Positions 7,423-16,400 of a stretch of DNA of 33,494 bases are shown in pieces (the first letter of the stretch is position 1; the number at the start of each line of letters is the position of its first letter). Position numbers and translations under genes: made by a program. Source of the DNA: an uncultured Eubacterium sp. (GTDB taxonomy: Bacteria > Bacillota > Clostridia > Oscillospirales > Acutalibacteraceae); assembly GCA_905234995.1 (NCBI GenBank), contig CAJOJV010000016.1, positions 1 through 33,494 on the forward strand, in the 5' to 3' direction. The notes below the pieces were generated by a model. It made no database searches and was not told the origin of the DNA. It worked only from the letters and a program-made list of their open reading frames with translations.

Positions 7423-9228
7423 ATGTGCGGAATAATTGGCTATACTGGCTATAGCGAGGCAAGAGGCATACTTTTAAAGGGGCTTAAAACCCTTGAATAC
7501 AGAGGCTATGACAGCGCGGGCGTTGCGGTTTACCACCCCGATTTCAAGGAGGTGCTGGTTTCCAAATGCGAGGGCAGAGTTGAAAAGCTTGAAATGAGAA
7601 CCGCTGATGTAAGAGGCACGGCGGGCATAGGACACACACGCTGGGCAACCCACGGCGGCGTTAGCGATGAAAACTCACATCCCCATAAATTCGGCAGCGT
7701 TACGCTTGTTCATAACGGCATTATTGAAAACTATGCCGCAATTAAAAATCAGCTTGGAATTGCAAGAAGGCTTAAATCGCAGACTGATTCAGAGGTTGTT
7801 GCAGCACTTATTGATAACTATTATATTGACGACCCGAAAGAGGCTATCATCAACGCCGTTAAGGAGCTCAGCGGCACCTTCGGGCTTGGCATTATGTTTG
7901 ACGATGTGCCGAACAAGCTTTTCGCCGTAAGAAACGTCAGCCCCATCATTTGTTGCCAGAATGAGGACGGCGCTTATATCGCCTCCGATATTATGGCAAT
8001 CGGCGAATACAGCGAAAAATATTTCGTTCTTCCCGAATTTTCAATTGCCGAAATCTCTGCAGACAGCATTGAGATTACCGATTTCAACGGCAATGCAATT
8101 GAACCCGAATACTTAACGCTTGATTGGGATATTAAAAACAGCGGTAAATGCGGCTATCCTTTCTATATGGAAAAGGAAATTATGGAGCAGCCCGAGGTTA
8201 TTGAAAAAACCATTTCTTCACGAATTAAGAACGGCGCCCCCGATTTCACCGCGGATAACGTTGACGACAGCATTTTCACCGATTGCGATAACGTTACCGT
8301 AATCGCCTGCGGCACGGCAATGCACGCGGGACTCGTCGGCAAGCATCTGATTGAAAAATTCTGCCGTATCCCCGTGACCGTGAATATGGCGAGCGAATAT
8401 ATGTATAACGACCCGATTATTAACGAACGCACGCTCGTTATCTGCGTTTCCCAGAGCGGCGAAACGATTGACACGCTTGAGGCGCTGAAATATGCAAGAA
8501 GGCGCGGGGCGAAATCGCTTTCAATCGTTAACGTTAAGGGAAGCACGATTGCGCGCGAATCCGAAAACGTTATTTACACTAACGCGGGACCCGAAATCGC
8601 CGTTGCATCCACGAAGGCGTACACAACACAGGTTGCCGTTTTCTATCTGATTGCGGCTAAAATTGCACAGCTCCGCGAGCTGTTTGATGAAGAAAGAACC
8701 GCCGAATTTGTGGGCGAGCTTTCAAAAATTCCCGCAGCGGTGACTGACGTGCTTGAGCGCAGAAACGATATTCACCTGCTTGCAAAGGGTATGCTCACCT
8801 CAGAGCACACCTTTATGATAGGCAGGGGGCTTGATTATTCAAGCCTGCTTGAGGCTTCGCTTAAGCTCAAGGAAATTTCATACATCCATTCGGAGGCGTT
8901 TGCCTCAGGCGAGCTTAAGCACGGCACGATTGCACTGATAACCGACCAGACTCCCGTTATCGCGCTGATGACGCAGAGCGATTTGCAGTCAAAGCAGGTT
9001 TCAAATATCCGCGAGGTGCAGAGCCGCGGCGCAGTTGTTTTAACCTTCGTTAAAAAATCGCTCGTTCAGCACGGCGAATGCTCCTTTGAGCTGCCCGATA
9101 TGCACGATGATTTTATGGCAATCCCGTCTATCATCGCGCTGCAGCTGCTGGCATATTACGTTTCCTCTGATAAGGGGCTTGACGTTGATAAGCCGCGTAA
9201 CCTTGCAAAGGTTGTTACGGTTGAATAA
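7423..9228 (+). CDS. glmS: Glutamine--fructose-6-phosphate aminotransferase
   Basis: GlmS makes glucosamine-6-phosphate from fructose-6-phosphate and glutamine, the first step toward UDP-GlcNAc for peptidoglycan. The start at 7423 places the nucleophile as Cys2 (MCGIIGYTG), as the amidotransferase needs, and AAAGGAG lies nine bases upstream; the earlier in-frame ATG would bury the Cys. The glutaminase domain covers about residues 1-220 (RGYDSAG, GHTRWATHG, HNGIIENY). Two SIS sugar-binding domains follow (CGTAMHAG, SQSGETIDT, SEAFASGELKHG), and the usual C-terminus LAKVVTVE is intact. Length 601 is normal. The leader is too short for a glmS ribozyme, so the common Gram-positive feedback control is absent here. 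Confidence 0.97.
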   Translation: MCGIIGYTGYSEARGILLKGLKTLEYRGYDSAGVAVYHPDFKEVLVSKCEGRVEKLEMRTADVRGTAGIGHTRWATHGGVSDENSHPHKFGSVTLVHNGIIENYAAIKNQLGIARRLKSQTDSEVVAALIDNYYIDDPKEAIINAVKELSGTFGLGIMFDDVPNKLFAVRNVSPIICCQNEDGAYIASDIMAIGEYSEKYFVLPEFSIAEISADSIEITDFNGNAIEPEYLTLDWDIKNSGKCGYPFYMEKEIMEQPEVIEKTISSRIKNGAPDFTADNVDDSIFTDCDNVTVIACGTAMHAGLVGKHLIEKFCRIPVTVNMASEYMYNDPIINERTLVICVSQSGETIDTLEALKYARRRGAKSLSIVNVKGSTIARESENVIYTNAGPEIAVASTKAYTTQVAVFYLIAAKIAQLRELFDEERTAEFVGELSKIPAAVTDVLERRNDIHLLAKGMLTSEHTFMIGRGLDYSSLLEASLKLKEISYIHSEAFASGELKHGTIALITDQTPVIALMTQSDLQSKQVSNIREVQSRGAVVLTFVKKSLVQHGECSFELPDMHDDFMAIPSIIALQLLAYYVSSDKGLDVDKPRNLAKVVTVE

Positions 9229-9234
9229 GATGAA

Positions 9235-9260
9235 AAGAGAGGCAATGCCTCTCTTTTTTT
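9235..9260 (+). terminator. Terminator after glmS
   Basis: The stem AAGAGAGGC / GCCTCTCTT with loop AAT runs into a T tract, seven bases after the glmS stop. Confidence 0.85.
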
Positions 9261-9301
9261 GCCCCCTCCGGCTCCCTGCTTAAAAATTTTTATAAAAAGG
9301 G

Positions 9302-9344
9302 TTGACATTTCGGAAATATCAGCTATAATTAGATTGTACACAAT
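9302..9344 (+). promoter_or_regulatory. Promoter and possible operator of the redox operon
   Basis: A perfect TTGACA (9302-9307) and TATAAT (9324-9329) are spaced by 16 bases. A dyad ATTGT-AC-ACAAT (9333-9344) covers the expected transcription start and could be a repressor site. It is not a good PerR box. Confidence 0.7.
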
Positions 9345-9375
9345 TTAATTTTACAAAATTTTTAGGAGGTAAAAA

Positions 9376-9840
9376 ATGAACATCTATGATTTCACGGTAA
9401 AGGACAATAAGGGCAACGACGTTTCGCTCAGCGAATACAAGGGCAAGGTGCTGCTTGTTGTTAACACGGCAACGGGCTGCGGCTTCACTCCGCAGTATGA
9501 GGGCCTGCAGAATATGTATGCAAAATACAACGAGCAGGGCTTTGAAATTCTTGATTTCCCCTGCAACCAGTTTGCTATGCAGGCACCCGGAGACGACGCA
9601 AAGATTGACAGCTTCTGCACGCTCAGATACAACACGACCTTCCCCCGCTTCAAGAAAATCAAGGTTAACGGCAGCGACGCTGACCCGCTTTACGATTATC
9701 TTAAGGAAGCAACGAACGGCAAGAGAATTAAATGGAACTTCACAAAATTCCTTGTTGACAGGGACGGAAACGTTGTCGGCAGATTTGCTCCGAGCGATAA
9801 GCCCGAGGATATTGAGGCTTCTGTTGAAAAACTCTTATAA
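9376..9840 (+). CDS. Glutathione peroxidase-like thiol peroxidase
   Basis: This 154-residue protein matches the glutathione peroxidase family across its length. The catalytic motif NTATGCGFTPQY contains Cys encoded by TGC, so it is the cysteine and not the selenocysteine form. The second motif, ILDFPCNQF, and the later KWNFTKFLVDRDG (Trp and Asn of the catalytic site) are present. Cysteine forms in bacteria usually take electrons from thioredoxin. That fits the two genes that follow, a thioredoxin reductase-like flavoprotein and thioredoxin. The likely role is reduction of hydrogen peroxide or lipid hydroperoxides in the cytoplasm of an anaerobe. An ideal AGGAGGT lies upstream of the ATG, behind a near-perfect promoter, so expression should be high. 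Confidence 0.93.
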   Translation: MNIYDFTVKDNKGNDVSLSEYKGKVLLVVNTATGCGFTPQYEGLQNMYAKYNEQGFEILDFPCNQFAMQAPGDDAKIDSFCTLRYNTTFPRFKKIKVNGSDADPLYDYLKEATNGKRIKWNFTKFLVDRDGNVVGRFAPSDKPEDIEASVEKLL

Positions 9841-9858
9841 AAAGGTTATAATATAAAC

Positions 9859-9864
9859 GGTGAT
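9859..9864 (+). promoter_or_regulatory. Ribosome binding site that sets the reductase start
   Basis: GGTGAT lies five bases before the ATG at 9869. The GTG inside it (9860) opens the same frame but would have to act as its own Shine-Dalgarno, so the ATG is preferred. Confidence 0.6.
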
Positions 9865-9868
9865 AAAT

Positions 9869-10729
9869 ATGTTTGATGCTGTAATTATCGGCGCGGGGCC
9901 CGCGGGAATTTCCGCCGCGCTCTATGCCAAAAGGGCAAACAAAAGCGTGCTCGTGCTCTATCACGGCGAATCTCAGCTTGAAAAGGCGCACGCAATTGAC
10001 AATTATTACGGAACGGGAAGCATAAGCGGCGCTGAGCTTTACAATAACGGTATTGAGCAGGCGCGAGCACTCGGCGTTGAGGTCAATAACGAGGAGGTTC
10101 TGCACATCTCAATGCAGGCTGATTTCAGCTACGAGATTAAAACTGCGGAGGCTTCCTATCAGGGCAAGGCGCTCATTCTGGCAACCGGAAACAAAAAGGT
10201 GCGCCCGAACATCAAGGGCGTTACCGATTTTGAGGGCAAGGGCATAAGCTATTGCGCTATTTGCGACGGTTTCTTTTACAGAAACAAAACCGTTGCCGTG
10301 CTCGGAAGCGGCGATTACGCGCTGAGCGAAGCGGGCGATCTGGAAAACATTGCCGGAAAGCTTTATATCCTTACGGACGGCGCACCCGCACCGCAGACGG
10401 ATAAATATGAGATTATCACCAAGAAAATTAAGGAAATTCAGGGCGAGGAAAGGCTCGGCAGCGTGCTCTTTGAGGACGGGACAAGCCTTGAGCTCAACGG
10501 GCTTTTCATCGCGCTCGGCGTTGCAGGCGGAGCGGATTTTGCAAAGAAGCTCGGCATCGCGCTTGAGGGCGACAGCATTAAGGTTAACCCCGATATGAGC
10601 ACTAACGCCCCCGGAGTTTTCGCCTGCGGCAATATCACGGGCGGCCTGCTTCAGGTTTGCAAGGCGGTTTATGAGGGTGCTGAGGCGGGGCTTGCCGCAG
10701 TGAATTATTTAAAATCAAAGAATGATTAA
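9869..10729 (+). CDS. Thioredoxin reductase-like flavoprotein, possibly ferredoxin-dependent
   Basis: This 286-residue protein has the FAD-binding start VIIGAGPAGISAALYA, the redox-active disulfide CAIC (in SYCAICDGFF) and the C-terminal FAD motif FACGNITGG. The second nucleotide-binding domain has GSGDYAL, but the following HRRxxxR motif that holds the NADPH phosphate in classic TrxB is missing; the sequence there is LYILTDGAPAPQTD. Ferredoxin-dependent flavin thioredoxin reductases described from Clostridium lack the NADPH motifs in this way, so this may be one; NADH use is the alternative. It lies between the peroxidase and thioredoxin genes, with 28- and 12-base gaps, and would recharge thioredoxin for the peroxidase. 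Confidence 0.88.
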   Translation: MFDAVIIGAGPAGISAALYAKRANKSVLVLYHGESQLEKAHAIDNYYGTGSISGAELYNNGIEQARALGVEVNNEEVLHISMQADFSYEIKTAEASYQGKALILATGNKKVRPNIKGVTDFEGKGISYCAICDGFFYRNKTVAVLGSGDYALSEAGDLENIAGKLYILTDGAPAPQTDKYEIITKKIKEIQGEERLGSVLFEDGTSLELNGLFIALGVAGGADFAKKLGIALEGDSIKVNPDMSTNAPGVFACGNITGGLLQVCKAVYEGAEAGLAAVNYLKSKND

Positions 10730-10741
10730 AGGAGAAATATT

Positions 10742-11050
10742 ATGAGCGTTTTAAACATTACAGAGGATAATTTTGACGAGCTTGTTCTTAATTCAGGCAA
10801 AACCTGCGTTGTTGATATGTTTGCAACCTGGTGCGGCCCCTGCAAAATGATGAGCCCGATTATTGACGAGATTGCTGAGGAGAACGGCGATATCGTTGTC
10901 GGCAAGGTTGACGTTGATGAAAGCGGCGAGCTTGCAATGCAGTTCAACGTTATGAGCATTCCGACCATTCTTATTTTCAAGAACGGCGAGCTTGCGGAAA
11001 CCTTCATCGGCCTGCAGAGCAAGGAAACAATCCTGAATGCAATTCAGTAA
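10742..11050 (+). CDS. trxA: Thioredoxin
   Basis: This 102-residue protein has the classic active site WCGPC at about residues 29-33, the cis-Pro loop SIPTILIFKNGE, and normal family length. It reduces protein disulfides and here probably gives electrons to the peroxidase encoded first in the operon, receiving them from the flavoprotein encoded just upstream. AAAGGAG is placed well before the ATG. A strong terminator follows, closing the three-gene operon. Confidence 0.95.
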   Translation: MSVLNITEDNFDELVLNSGKTCVVDMFATWCGPCKMMSPIIDEIAEENGDIVVGKVDVDESGELAMQFNVMSIPTILIFKNGELAETFIGLQSKETILNAIQ

Positions 11051-11058
11051 ATAAAACC

Positions 11059-11091
11059 AAAACGGTATCGGAAATCCGATACCGTTTTTTT
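11059..11091 (+). terminator. Terminator of the redox operon
   Basis: The stem ACGGTATCGGA / TCCGATACCGT is preceded by A residues and followed by seven T. Confidence 0.9.
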
Positions 11092-11099
11092 ATTCGGAA

Positions 11100-11220
11100 T
11101 TATGAATGCGAAATGCGGAATTATAGGCATCTCACTGCGTTCGGTCAATTAACTATTCTTAATTGCCGTGCGCAGCACCCTTATCTTAACTCTTAACTCT
11201 GTCGGGCTCTGCCCGACAAA
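11100..11220. repeat. Intergenic repeat-like region with small hairpins
   Basis: No gene is visible. The stretch holds AATTATGAATG/GAATTATAG-type near-repeats, a small hairpin GTGC-GCA-GCAC (11168-11178) and a strong one TGTCGGGC-TCT-GCCCGACA (11200-11218). The three-base loops resemble those of the hairpin arrays beside mutS, but no constant spacer is seen. The second hairpin lies just past the stop of the minus-strand YdcF-like gene. Confidence 0.45.
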
Positions 11221-11227
11221 TTACAAT

Positions 11228-11941
11228 TCATCTGATTAACTCCAGCACTATTCCGCCGAGCTCGCGGGTGTAAAATGTGAGGAAAGTATATAGAGAGGAA
11301 CGGGAGCATTTTGAATGAAAACCGAGCCCGGTTTTTTCGCACAGCAGCTTTGCGCGGTATTCGTGGAATTCATTAGTTACTATCAGCACCTCGGCTGACA
11401 GCCCGCGCTCCTCAATAATCGCCTTTGAAAATTCAAGGTTTTCGCGCGTGTTTGTGGATTTATCCTCAAGGATGAGGCGGCTTTCATCAACGCCCATTTC
11501 CGTGAGCGTTTCAAACATACACTGCGCCTCGCTGACGCCCTCGTCGGGTCCCTGCCCGCCTGAGAGAATTGCCGCCGCGTCGGGATTCTCCTTAAGATAC
11601 TCAGCCGCCGCGGCACAGCGTTTATATAAATACTGACTCGGGCGCGTGCCGTTAACCTTGCAGCCGAGGACGATAACCGTCTGCGCCTCCTCCGCTTTAT
11701 AATTCGCATAGCGCGCCATATTAACTGAGAGCGGCACGGCGATAATCAGCACGAGGCAGACAAAGCCCATAAAAATATTTTTCGGCACGGCGGGCAGCTT
11801 ATCATAAAACAGCCCGAACAGGATTAACACCCCTGAGCCAACTATGCCGAGGGCATTGCCAATATTGAAAATATGTGCGGCAAGCGGCGCCAGATACCAG
11901 AGCAGCAGCCCCAAGCCGATGAGGATTAAAATGAATTTCAA
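11228..11941 (-). CDS. DUF218/YdcF-like membrane protein
   Basis: The 237-residue protein begins with about three membrane helices (to about residue 85). The DUF218 domain follows: VIVLGCKVNGTRPSQYL, ILSGGQGPDEGVSEAQCM, ILEDKSTNTRENLEFSK and IVTNEFHEYRA. This family includes YdcF, SanA and ElyC, envelope proteins linked to lipid carrier recycling and vancomycin resistance in Gram-negatives; the activity here is unknown. I prefer the TTG start at 11941 because AAGGGGAAG lies six bases upstream and it comes just after the upstream gene's stop. An ATG at 11983 inside that gene is the alternative. It is probably co-transcribed with the XRE-type regulator. Confidence 0.82.
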   Translation of the reverse strand: MKFILILIGLGLLLWYLAPLAAHIFNIGNALGIVGSGVLILFGLFYDKLPAVPKNIFMGFVCLVLIIAVPLSVNMARYANYKAEEAQTVIVLGCKVNGTRPSQYLYKRCAAAAEYLKENPDAAAILSGGQGPDEGVSEAQCMFETLTEMGVDESRLILEDKSTNTRENLEFSKAIIEERGLSAEVLIVTNEFHEYRAKLLCEKTGLGFHSKCSRSSLYTFLTFYTRELGGIVLELIR

Positions 11942-11947
11942 AAAGGA

Positions 11948-11956
11948 CTTCCCCTT
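11948..11956 (-). promoter_or_regulatory. Ribosome binding site favouring a TTG start
   Basis: AAGGGGAAG on the minus strand lies six bases before TTG (11941-11939). The earlier in-frame ATG has no such site. Confidence 0.5.
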
Positions 11957-11960
11957 AATC

Positions 11961-12632
11961 TTACATAATCTTCTTTTTTGCATAAAGCAATGCACCGATA
12001 ACCACGGCAACGGGCAGCACCATAATCACGCCCATATAGTTGCCCCGGCGCGAGCAATCAATAATTCTTGCAAGAAACGAAAGCGGAAAGACTGCGCCGA
12101 TTGCAGAAAGCGTTAAGGCATACCTTGAAGCCATTGCCCTGATTTCCTGCTTATCATATGCAACGGAAAGGCGGGTTACTCCTATCGCAAAAACGAGCCC
12201 CGCAAGCACGGTTGCAACGAGAGAAACGGCAACGAACATAATCTCCCAATGATTATAAAAGAGAATGTTGAAAGCCCAGATGTTATATGCCTCCGTCACC
12301 GTGCCGAGCACCGCGGCAAAGATTACGCTGAACAACGCTATAATATACGTTATTTTAAACATATTATTAAGGTTGTCCTTATTCGCAATCTCCTCCACCT
12401 TGATTTCGGAGCGCGGCTTTTCCGCCCTTTCGCCGGCAAGCAGCTCATCAACCGTTACTCCGAGCGCATCCGCAAGCGTGGGAAGCAGGGTTATATCGGG
12501 ATAGCCGTCCCCGTTTTCCCATTTTGAAACCGCACGGTTGCTGACGTTCAGCTTTTCAGCCAGCACTGCCTGAGTGAAGCCCTTTTCTTTTCTGAGCGCG
12601 CAGATAAACGCGCCCGTTTTTTGTGTGTTCAT
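11961..12632 (-). CDS. XRE-family regulator with membrane domain
   Basis: Residues 1-65 form a Cro/C1-type helix-turn-helix domain (KEKGFTQAVLAEKLNVSNRA, SKWENGDGYPDITLLPTLAD, LGVTVDELL). After a short linker, about four hydrophobic helices follow (from about residue 90), ending in KKKIM. Such membrane-tethered XRE proteins are common in Clostridia and are thought to link an envelope signal to transcription; the signal here is unknown. The gene is divergent from the second sigma factor operon, and the two promoters overlap at their -35 boxes, so it is a natural candidate to regulate both itself and that operon. The DUF218 gene lies downstream in the same direction. Confidence 0.87.
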   Translation of the reverse strand: MNTQKTGAFICALRKEKGFTQAVLAEKLNVSNRAVSKWENGDGYPDITLLPTLADALGVTVDELLAGERAEKPRSEIKVEEIANKDNLNNMFKITYIIALFSVIFAAVLGTVTEAYNIWAFNILFYNHWEIMFVAVSLVATVLAGLVFAIGVTRLSVAYDKQEIRAMASRYALTLSAIGAVFPLSFLARIIDCSRRGNYMGVIMVLPVAVVIGALLYAKKKIM

Positions 12633-12698
12633 TTTCTCACCTCACCCAAAGCATAAACCCGCCGCCCGAAAATCACAACGAACAGGTGCTGGATTTTA

Positions 12699-12713
12699 TC
12701 CACGCACCGTGGA
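12699..12713. promoter_or_regulatory. Possible operator in the XRE gene leader
   Basis: The dyad TCCACG-CAC-CGTGGA lies a few bases downstream of the predicted start of XRE gene transcription, a typical site for autorepression. Confidence 0.4.
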
Positions 12714-12725
12714 ATTAACGATAAT

Positions 12726-12754
12726 ATTTTACCATAAACAGGATTTGGAGTAAA
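12726..12754 (-). promoter_or_regulatory. Promoter of the XRE/DUF218 genes
   Basis: On the minus strand TTTACT (12749-12754) and TAAAAT (12726-12731) have 17-base spacing. Its -35 box overlaps that of the divergent sigma factor gene. Confidence 0.5.
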
Positions 12755-12773
12755 GGCGGGATTATGATATACT
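12745..12773 (+). promoter_or_regulatory. Promoter of the second sigma factor operon
   Basis: TTGGAG (12745-12750) and TATACT (12768-12773) are spaced by 17 bases. The -35 DNA is shared with the minus-strand XRE promoter. Confidence 0.5.
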
Positions 12774-12864
12774 TAAAACAGAAAAAATTTGTCAACTTTT
12801 TTGCAGCTGCAGGGACTACTAAATGAGTGCACTGAAAAAAGGGACTCCCGAGGGGGTGAGAGAT

Positions 12865-13404
12865 ATGAATACAGGCGATAGCGAAAAGGCAATCAGGGAT
12901 AATTTCACACAGCTTTATTCCGATTATCACGGCGCGATTTACAAATTTTGCCTTGCGCGACTTGAGGGCAACACGAAAGCCGCAGAGGACGCAATGCAAA
13001 ATGCCTTTATCGTGCTTTACAAGAAAATGCAAAGGAAAGAGGAAATAGAATTCCCGCGCGCCTTTCTGTATCGCATTGCCGATAAGCAGGTGCTTAAGGC
13101 ACGCACGGAAATCGGCAGGCACCGACAAAATATCTCTCTTGATGAATATGGCGACGCCGCGATTGACAATCAGGAGAAAATTGACAGCGACCTTGATTAT
13201 TCGCTTCTGATAACTAAAATATCAGAGGGGCTTAGCGAGGACGAGCTGGAGCTGTTAAAGCTCAAATACATATATGAGCTGACAATTGACGAGGCTGCCG
13301 AGCGACTTGGTATAAGCAAGCCCGCAGCGGCAAAGAGATTGCAGAGGCTCAGAGAAAAGATTAAGAATAATTATGCGAAAGGGGTGATTAATGATGACGC
13401 TTAA
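12865..13404 (+). CDS. ECF-like sigma-70 family sigma factor
   Basis: The 179-residue protein has region 2 (about residues 12-80, with YKFCLARLEGNTKAAEDAMQ and FPRAFLYRIADKQVL) and region 4 (about 120-175, with ELTIDEAAERLGISKPAAAK and RLQRLREK). The start is the ATG at 12865, with GAGGGGGTGAG seven bases upstream; an in-frame ATG 42 bases earlier lacks a site. The stop overlaps the start of the next gene by 14 bases, so the sigma factor and the large membrane-anchored Ig-like protein are translationally coupled. This mirrors the sigma factor/beta-propeller pair at the left end, although the two sigma proteins are clearly different in sequence. Confidence 0.88.
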   Translation: MNTGDSEKAIRDNFTQLYSDYHGAIYKFCLARLEGNTKAAEDAMQNAFIVLYKKMQRKEEIEFPRAFLYRIADKQVLKARTEIGRHRQNISLDEYGDAAIDNQEKIDSDLDYSLLITKISEGLSEDELELLKLKYIYELTIDEAAERLGISKPAAAKRLQRLREKIKNNYAKGVINDDA

Positions 13405-16400
13405 CGAACAGGCAATTGCAAAAATGCTTAATGACAGCAGCTTTTATTCAGAGCTTAAAGCCTTCCTTGAAGGGCTGATTGACGCAGAGCTCGCAAAGCC
13501 CGACGCAGAGATGAACTGCAATCTTATTGAGGAATGCACGGATATTCTGCTTGCCGCAGAAGGCGGCGATAACAATAACGCGGCAATCTTAATACCCTTC
13601 GTTTCAAGCGAAAGGCTGATACAAATGGCAGAAAAAGGAAAGGGCTTTGCCTCGCTCAGCAAGGGCGCCCGCGCCGCAATCATCGCCGCATCGGCAGCAG
13701 CGCTGATGCTCGGTAGCAATGCCGCAGTTGCCGCAACCACCGGGGTTAACGTGCTTTCAAGCGTGGGCTCGGCGGTTGTTGAAACCCTTGAAAGCTGGGG
13801 CATTATTAAAAGCGACGCTCCGCAGGAAACAAAAAGCATTAATAACTCCGAGGAGGAGAAAACCCTTAATAACCCTGCACCGCATGAGGAAGCGACCGAG
13901 GAGGCAATCGCTCCCGCAGAGGAGGCTGCGCCGCAGCCGAGGCAGACGGGCAGCAGCAGAGGCACTGAGGAGGGCGCGGCTCTCAGCGAAGAGAAGGGTG
14001 CGCCCGTTGCGCTGCGCCTGAGCTTTGCGGATAATTTTAAAACCGAATATTACTGGGGCGAAAGCCTTGATTTAAACGGCTTGACCGTTACCGCGGTTTA
14101 TAAAGACAACGAAACCCAAAGCGTGCCCGTTAAGGATTGCACCGTCAGCGGCTACAACAAAGCGCTTGAGGGCACGCAAAAAATCCTTGTTGAATACGAG
14201 GGCGCAAAAGCAAGCTTTGATATTACGCTCAGAAAAACAGAAAAGCGCGAAGAAAGATTTGTTACGGGGGTTGAGGGCAACCCGCCCACAAAGCAGGTTT
14301 ACACAACGGATGACAGCTCACTGCAGCTTTACGGGCTAAAGGTTCGGCTCATATATTCCGACGGCACCTATTCCGAATACTACACTTATAATTCCGCAGC
14401 AATAGTTAAAGGCGCCGATTTCACACAAACGGGAGAACAGAAAGTCACTCTGCGCATAGCAGGCAAGGCGGATTACACATACACAATTATCGTTAATGAA
14501 GCGGTTGCAGAAAATTATGATGCCTCTATCAAGCGCATACTTTTCCGTTTCTCCTCTTACGGTTTTAAGCAAGACCAAGAGTTAGAGAATACCGATTTCC
14601 GTTTTGAAATTGAATACTACGATAATAATAAGCGCAACGAGGTTATAAAATATGCTGACCACAAGGATGAAATTGAAATATATAATCTTGATTTGACAGA
14701 GATTACCAATCAGCCTAAAACTATGACGGTAGGCTACCGCGGACATTATGCAACGATACTATACACCGTTACTCCGAAGCTGACAATCAAAAGTGCAGAT
14801 ATAAACACGTATAACAGTTCAGTATACAGTATAGACGCGGGACCAAAATTTCTTTATTACAAAGGCGAGCCGCTTGGCTATGACGAGGGCGAAGCCGCCG
14901 AAAATATCATAGCCGAGCTTAAATCAAGCAATCAGCAGATTAATACAACCTATAATAACCTGATAATGGGCTGCCGCTTCGCCGTTGGAGTTTCATATCT
15001 TGAGGACACAACTATAAGCCGCGTTTATTCAAGCGAAGAATGTGTATATGTAGGTTATGATCCATATACCGAGGGATATCAAACCGTTGATATCTATACA
15101 CCCGAGGGCGAATACCTTACCTCTTACACAGTGTTTGTTTACGGCGACAACGGCTTCGCTCCGCTCAGAAGGCCGCTTTTTGAGGTAATTAAGGGCAAGG
15201 AAAGCCAGGCAATTCCTCAATATCAGCACTGGGCAAAATGCACGGGTGAAGGCGGGCTTTCAACCGAAAGTGAGGATATTGCCACGGTTGCACATCACTT
15301 TACCGAAGAGCCGAACGAGCTTGGCAAGGTAAATATATTCGCCGAGCTGCCAGACGGCACGCAATACCCATACTCCCTAAGATATTCAAGAAAAATCAAA
15401 AAATGCGAATTTCCGACGGACAATAGCACCCTACTATATATTAATCTGAACGAAATCGACGATTATGATTTAGGAGAAAGAAAATGCCGCATAACCTTTG
15501 AGGACGGCGGGATTGAAGAATTCAGTCTTAATGAAATGATAAGGGGGTATAATTATTCACTTCAGGTAAAAAACACACTGTATGCGGCGTTAACGAAAAG
15601 CACTGATATTAACAGCGTTTTCGCAAATATGCTTTTCAGCCTTGATCGCAGCCTTTATTCCGGAACAGAGCTAATTAAGGGCCGTTTGTACTGCTATGTT
15701 TACAGGGACGGATATAAAGATTCCATTCAGCTTGTTTTGGAGGATAAACCGCTTGAACAGGGAGCGTATTACGGTGTTGATTACACGGAAAATAACTTCC
15801 GCCGAAATACGGATTTTTACCTTTCAGCTTATGATAACGCTTATTGGGTTTCAAAGGCGTACAAACCGGAGGTTGTTTCCATTGAGGGTGTTGAATGGGG
15901 CACGGTCGGCGATTACACGGCTATAATAAAAACAGAGTTGCTTGGGGTTGAATTCAGTTGCGAGCAGGATATACACATCGTTCAGAAGGTTTATGACGCA
16001 AAATGCAGCGTTATATTTGACCCGAATGCTGACACGGTTTTCGGACCGGGAGAAGAATTTGACGCAACGGGAATTCAGATAAGCTACACAGACCGCCTTG
16101 GTAATGTTACACCTATCAGCGAGGAAAACATATCTTACAGCATAACGGTTGACGGAAGCGGTCACAAGCTGAATAACGAGCTGTACAACGAATGGTTTAA
16201 AGTACAATACACCTGCACACTGCCAAACGGCAAAACCGAATCTGTTACGCAGGCATACAAAACTGGCTTTTGCATAAACAATTACAGTATTCAATACGAA
16301 TGGGAGCCTTTGGTTAACGGAGTAATCGTTACGTTTGAGCCTATAGAAGGCGCAACATATTATACCGTTGAATTCTTTGGCGAAACCTACCGCATTGACG

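Noticed and set aside
9376..9840. Selenoprotein form of glutathione peroxidase
   Set aside because: The catalytic codon is TGC (Cys), not TGA, and the frame is open throughout.
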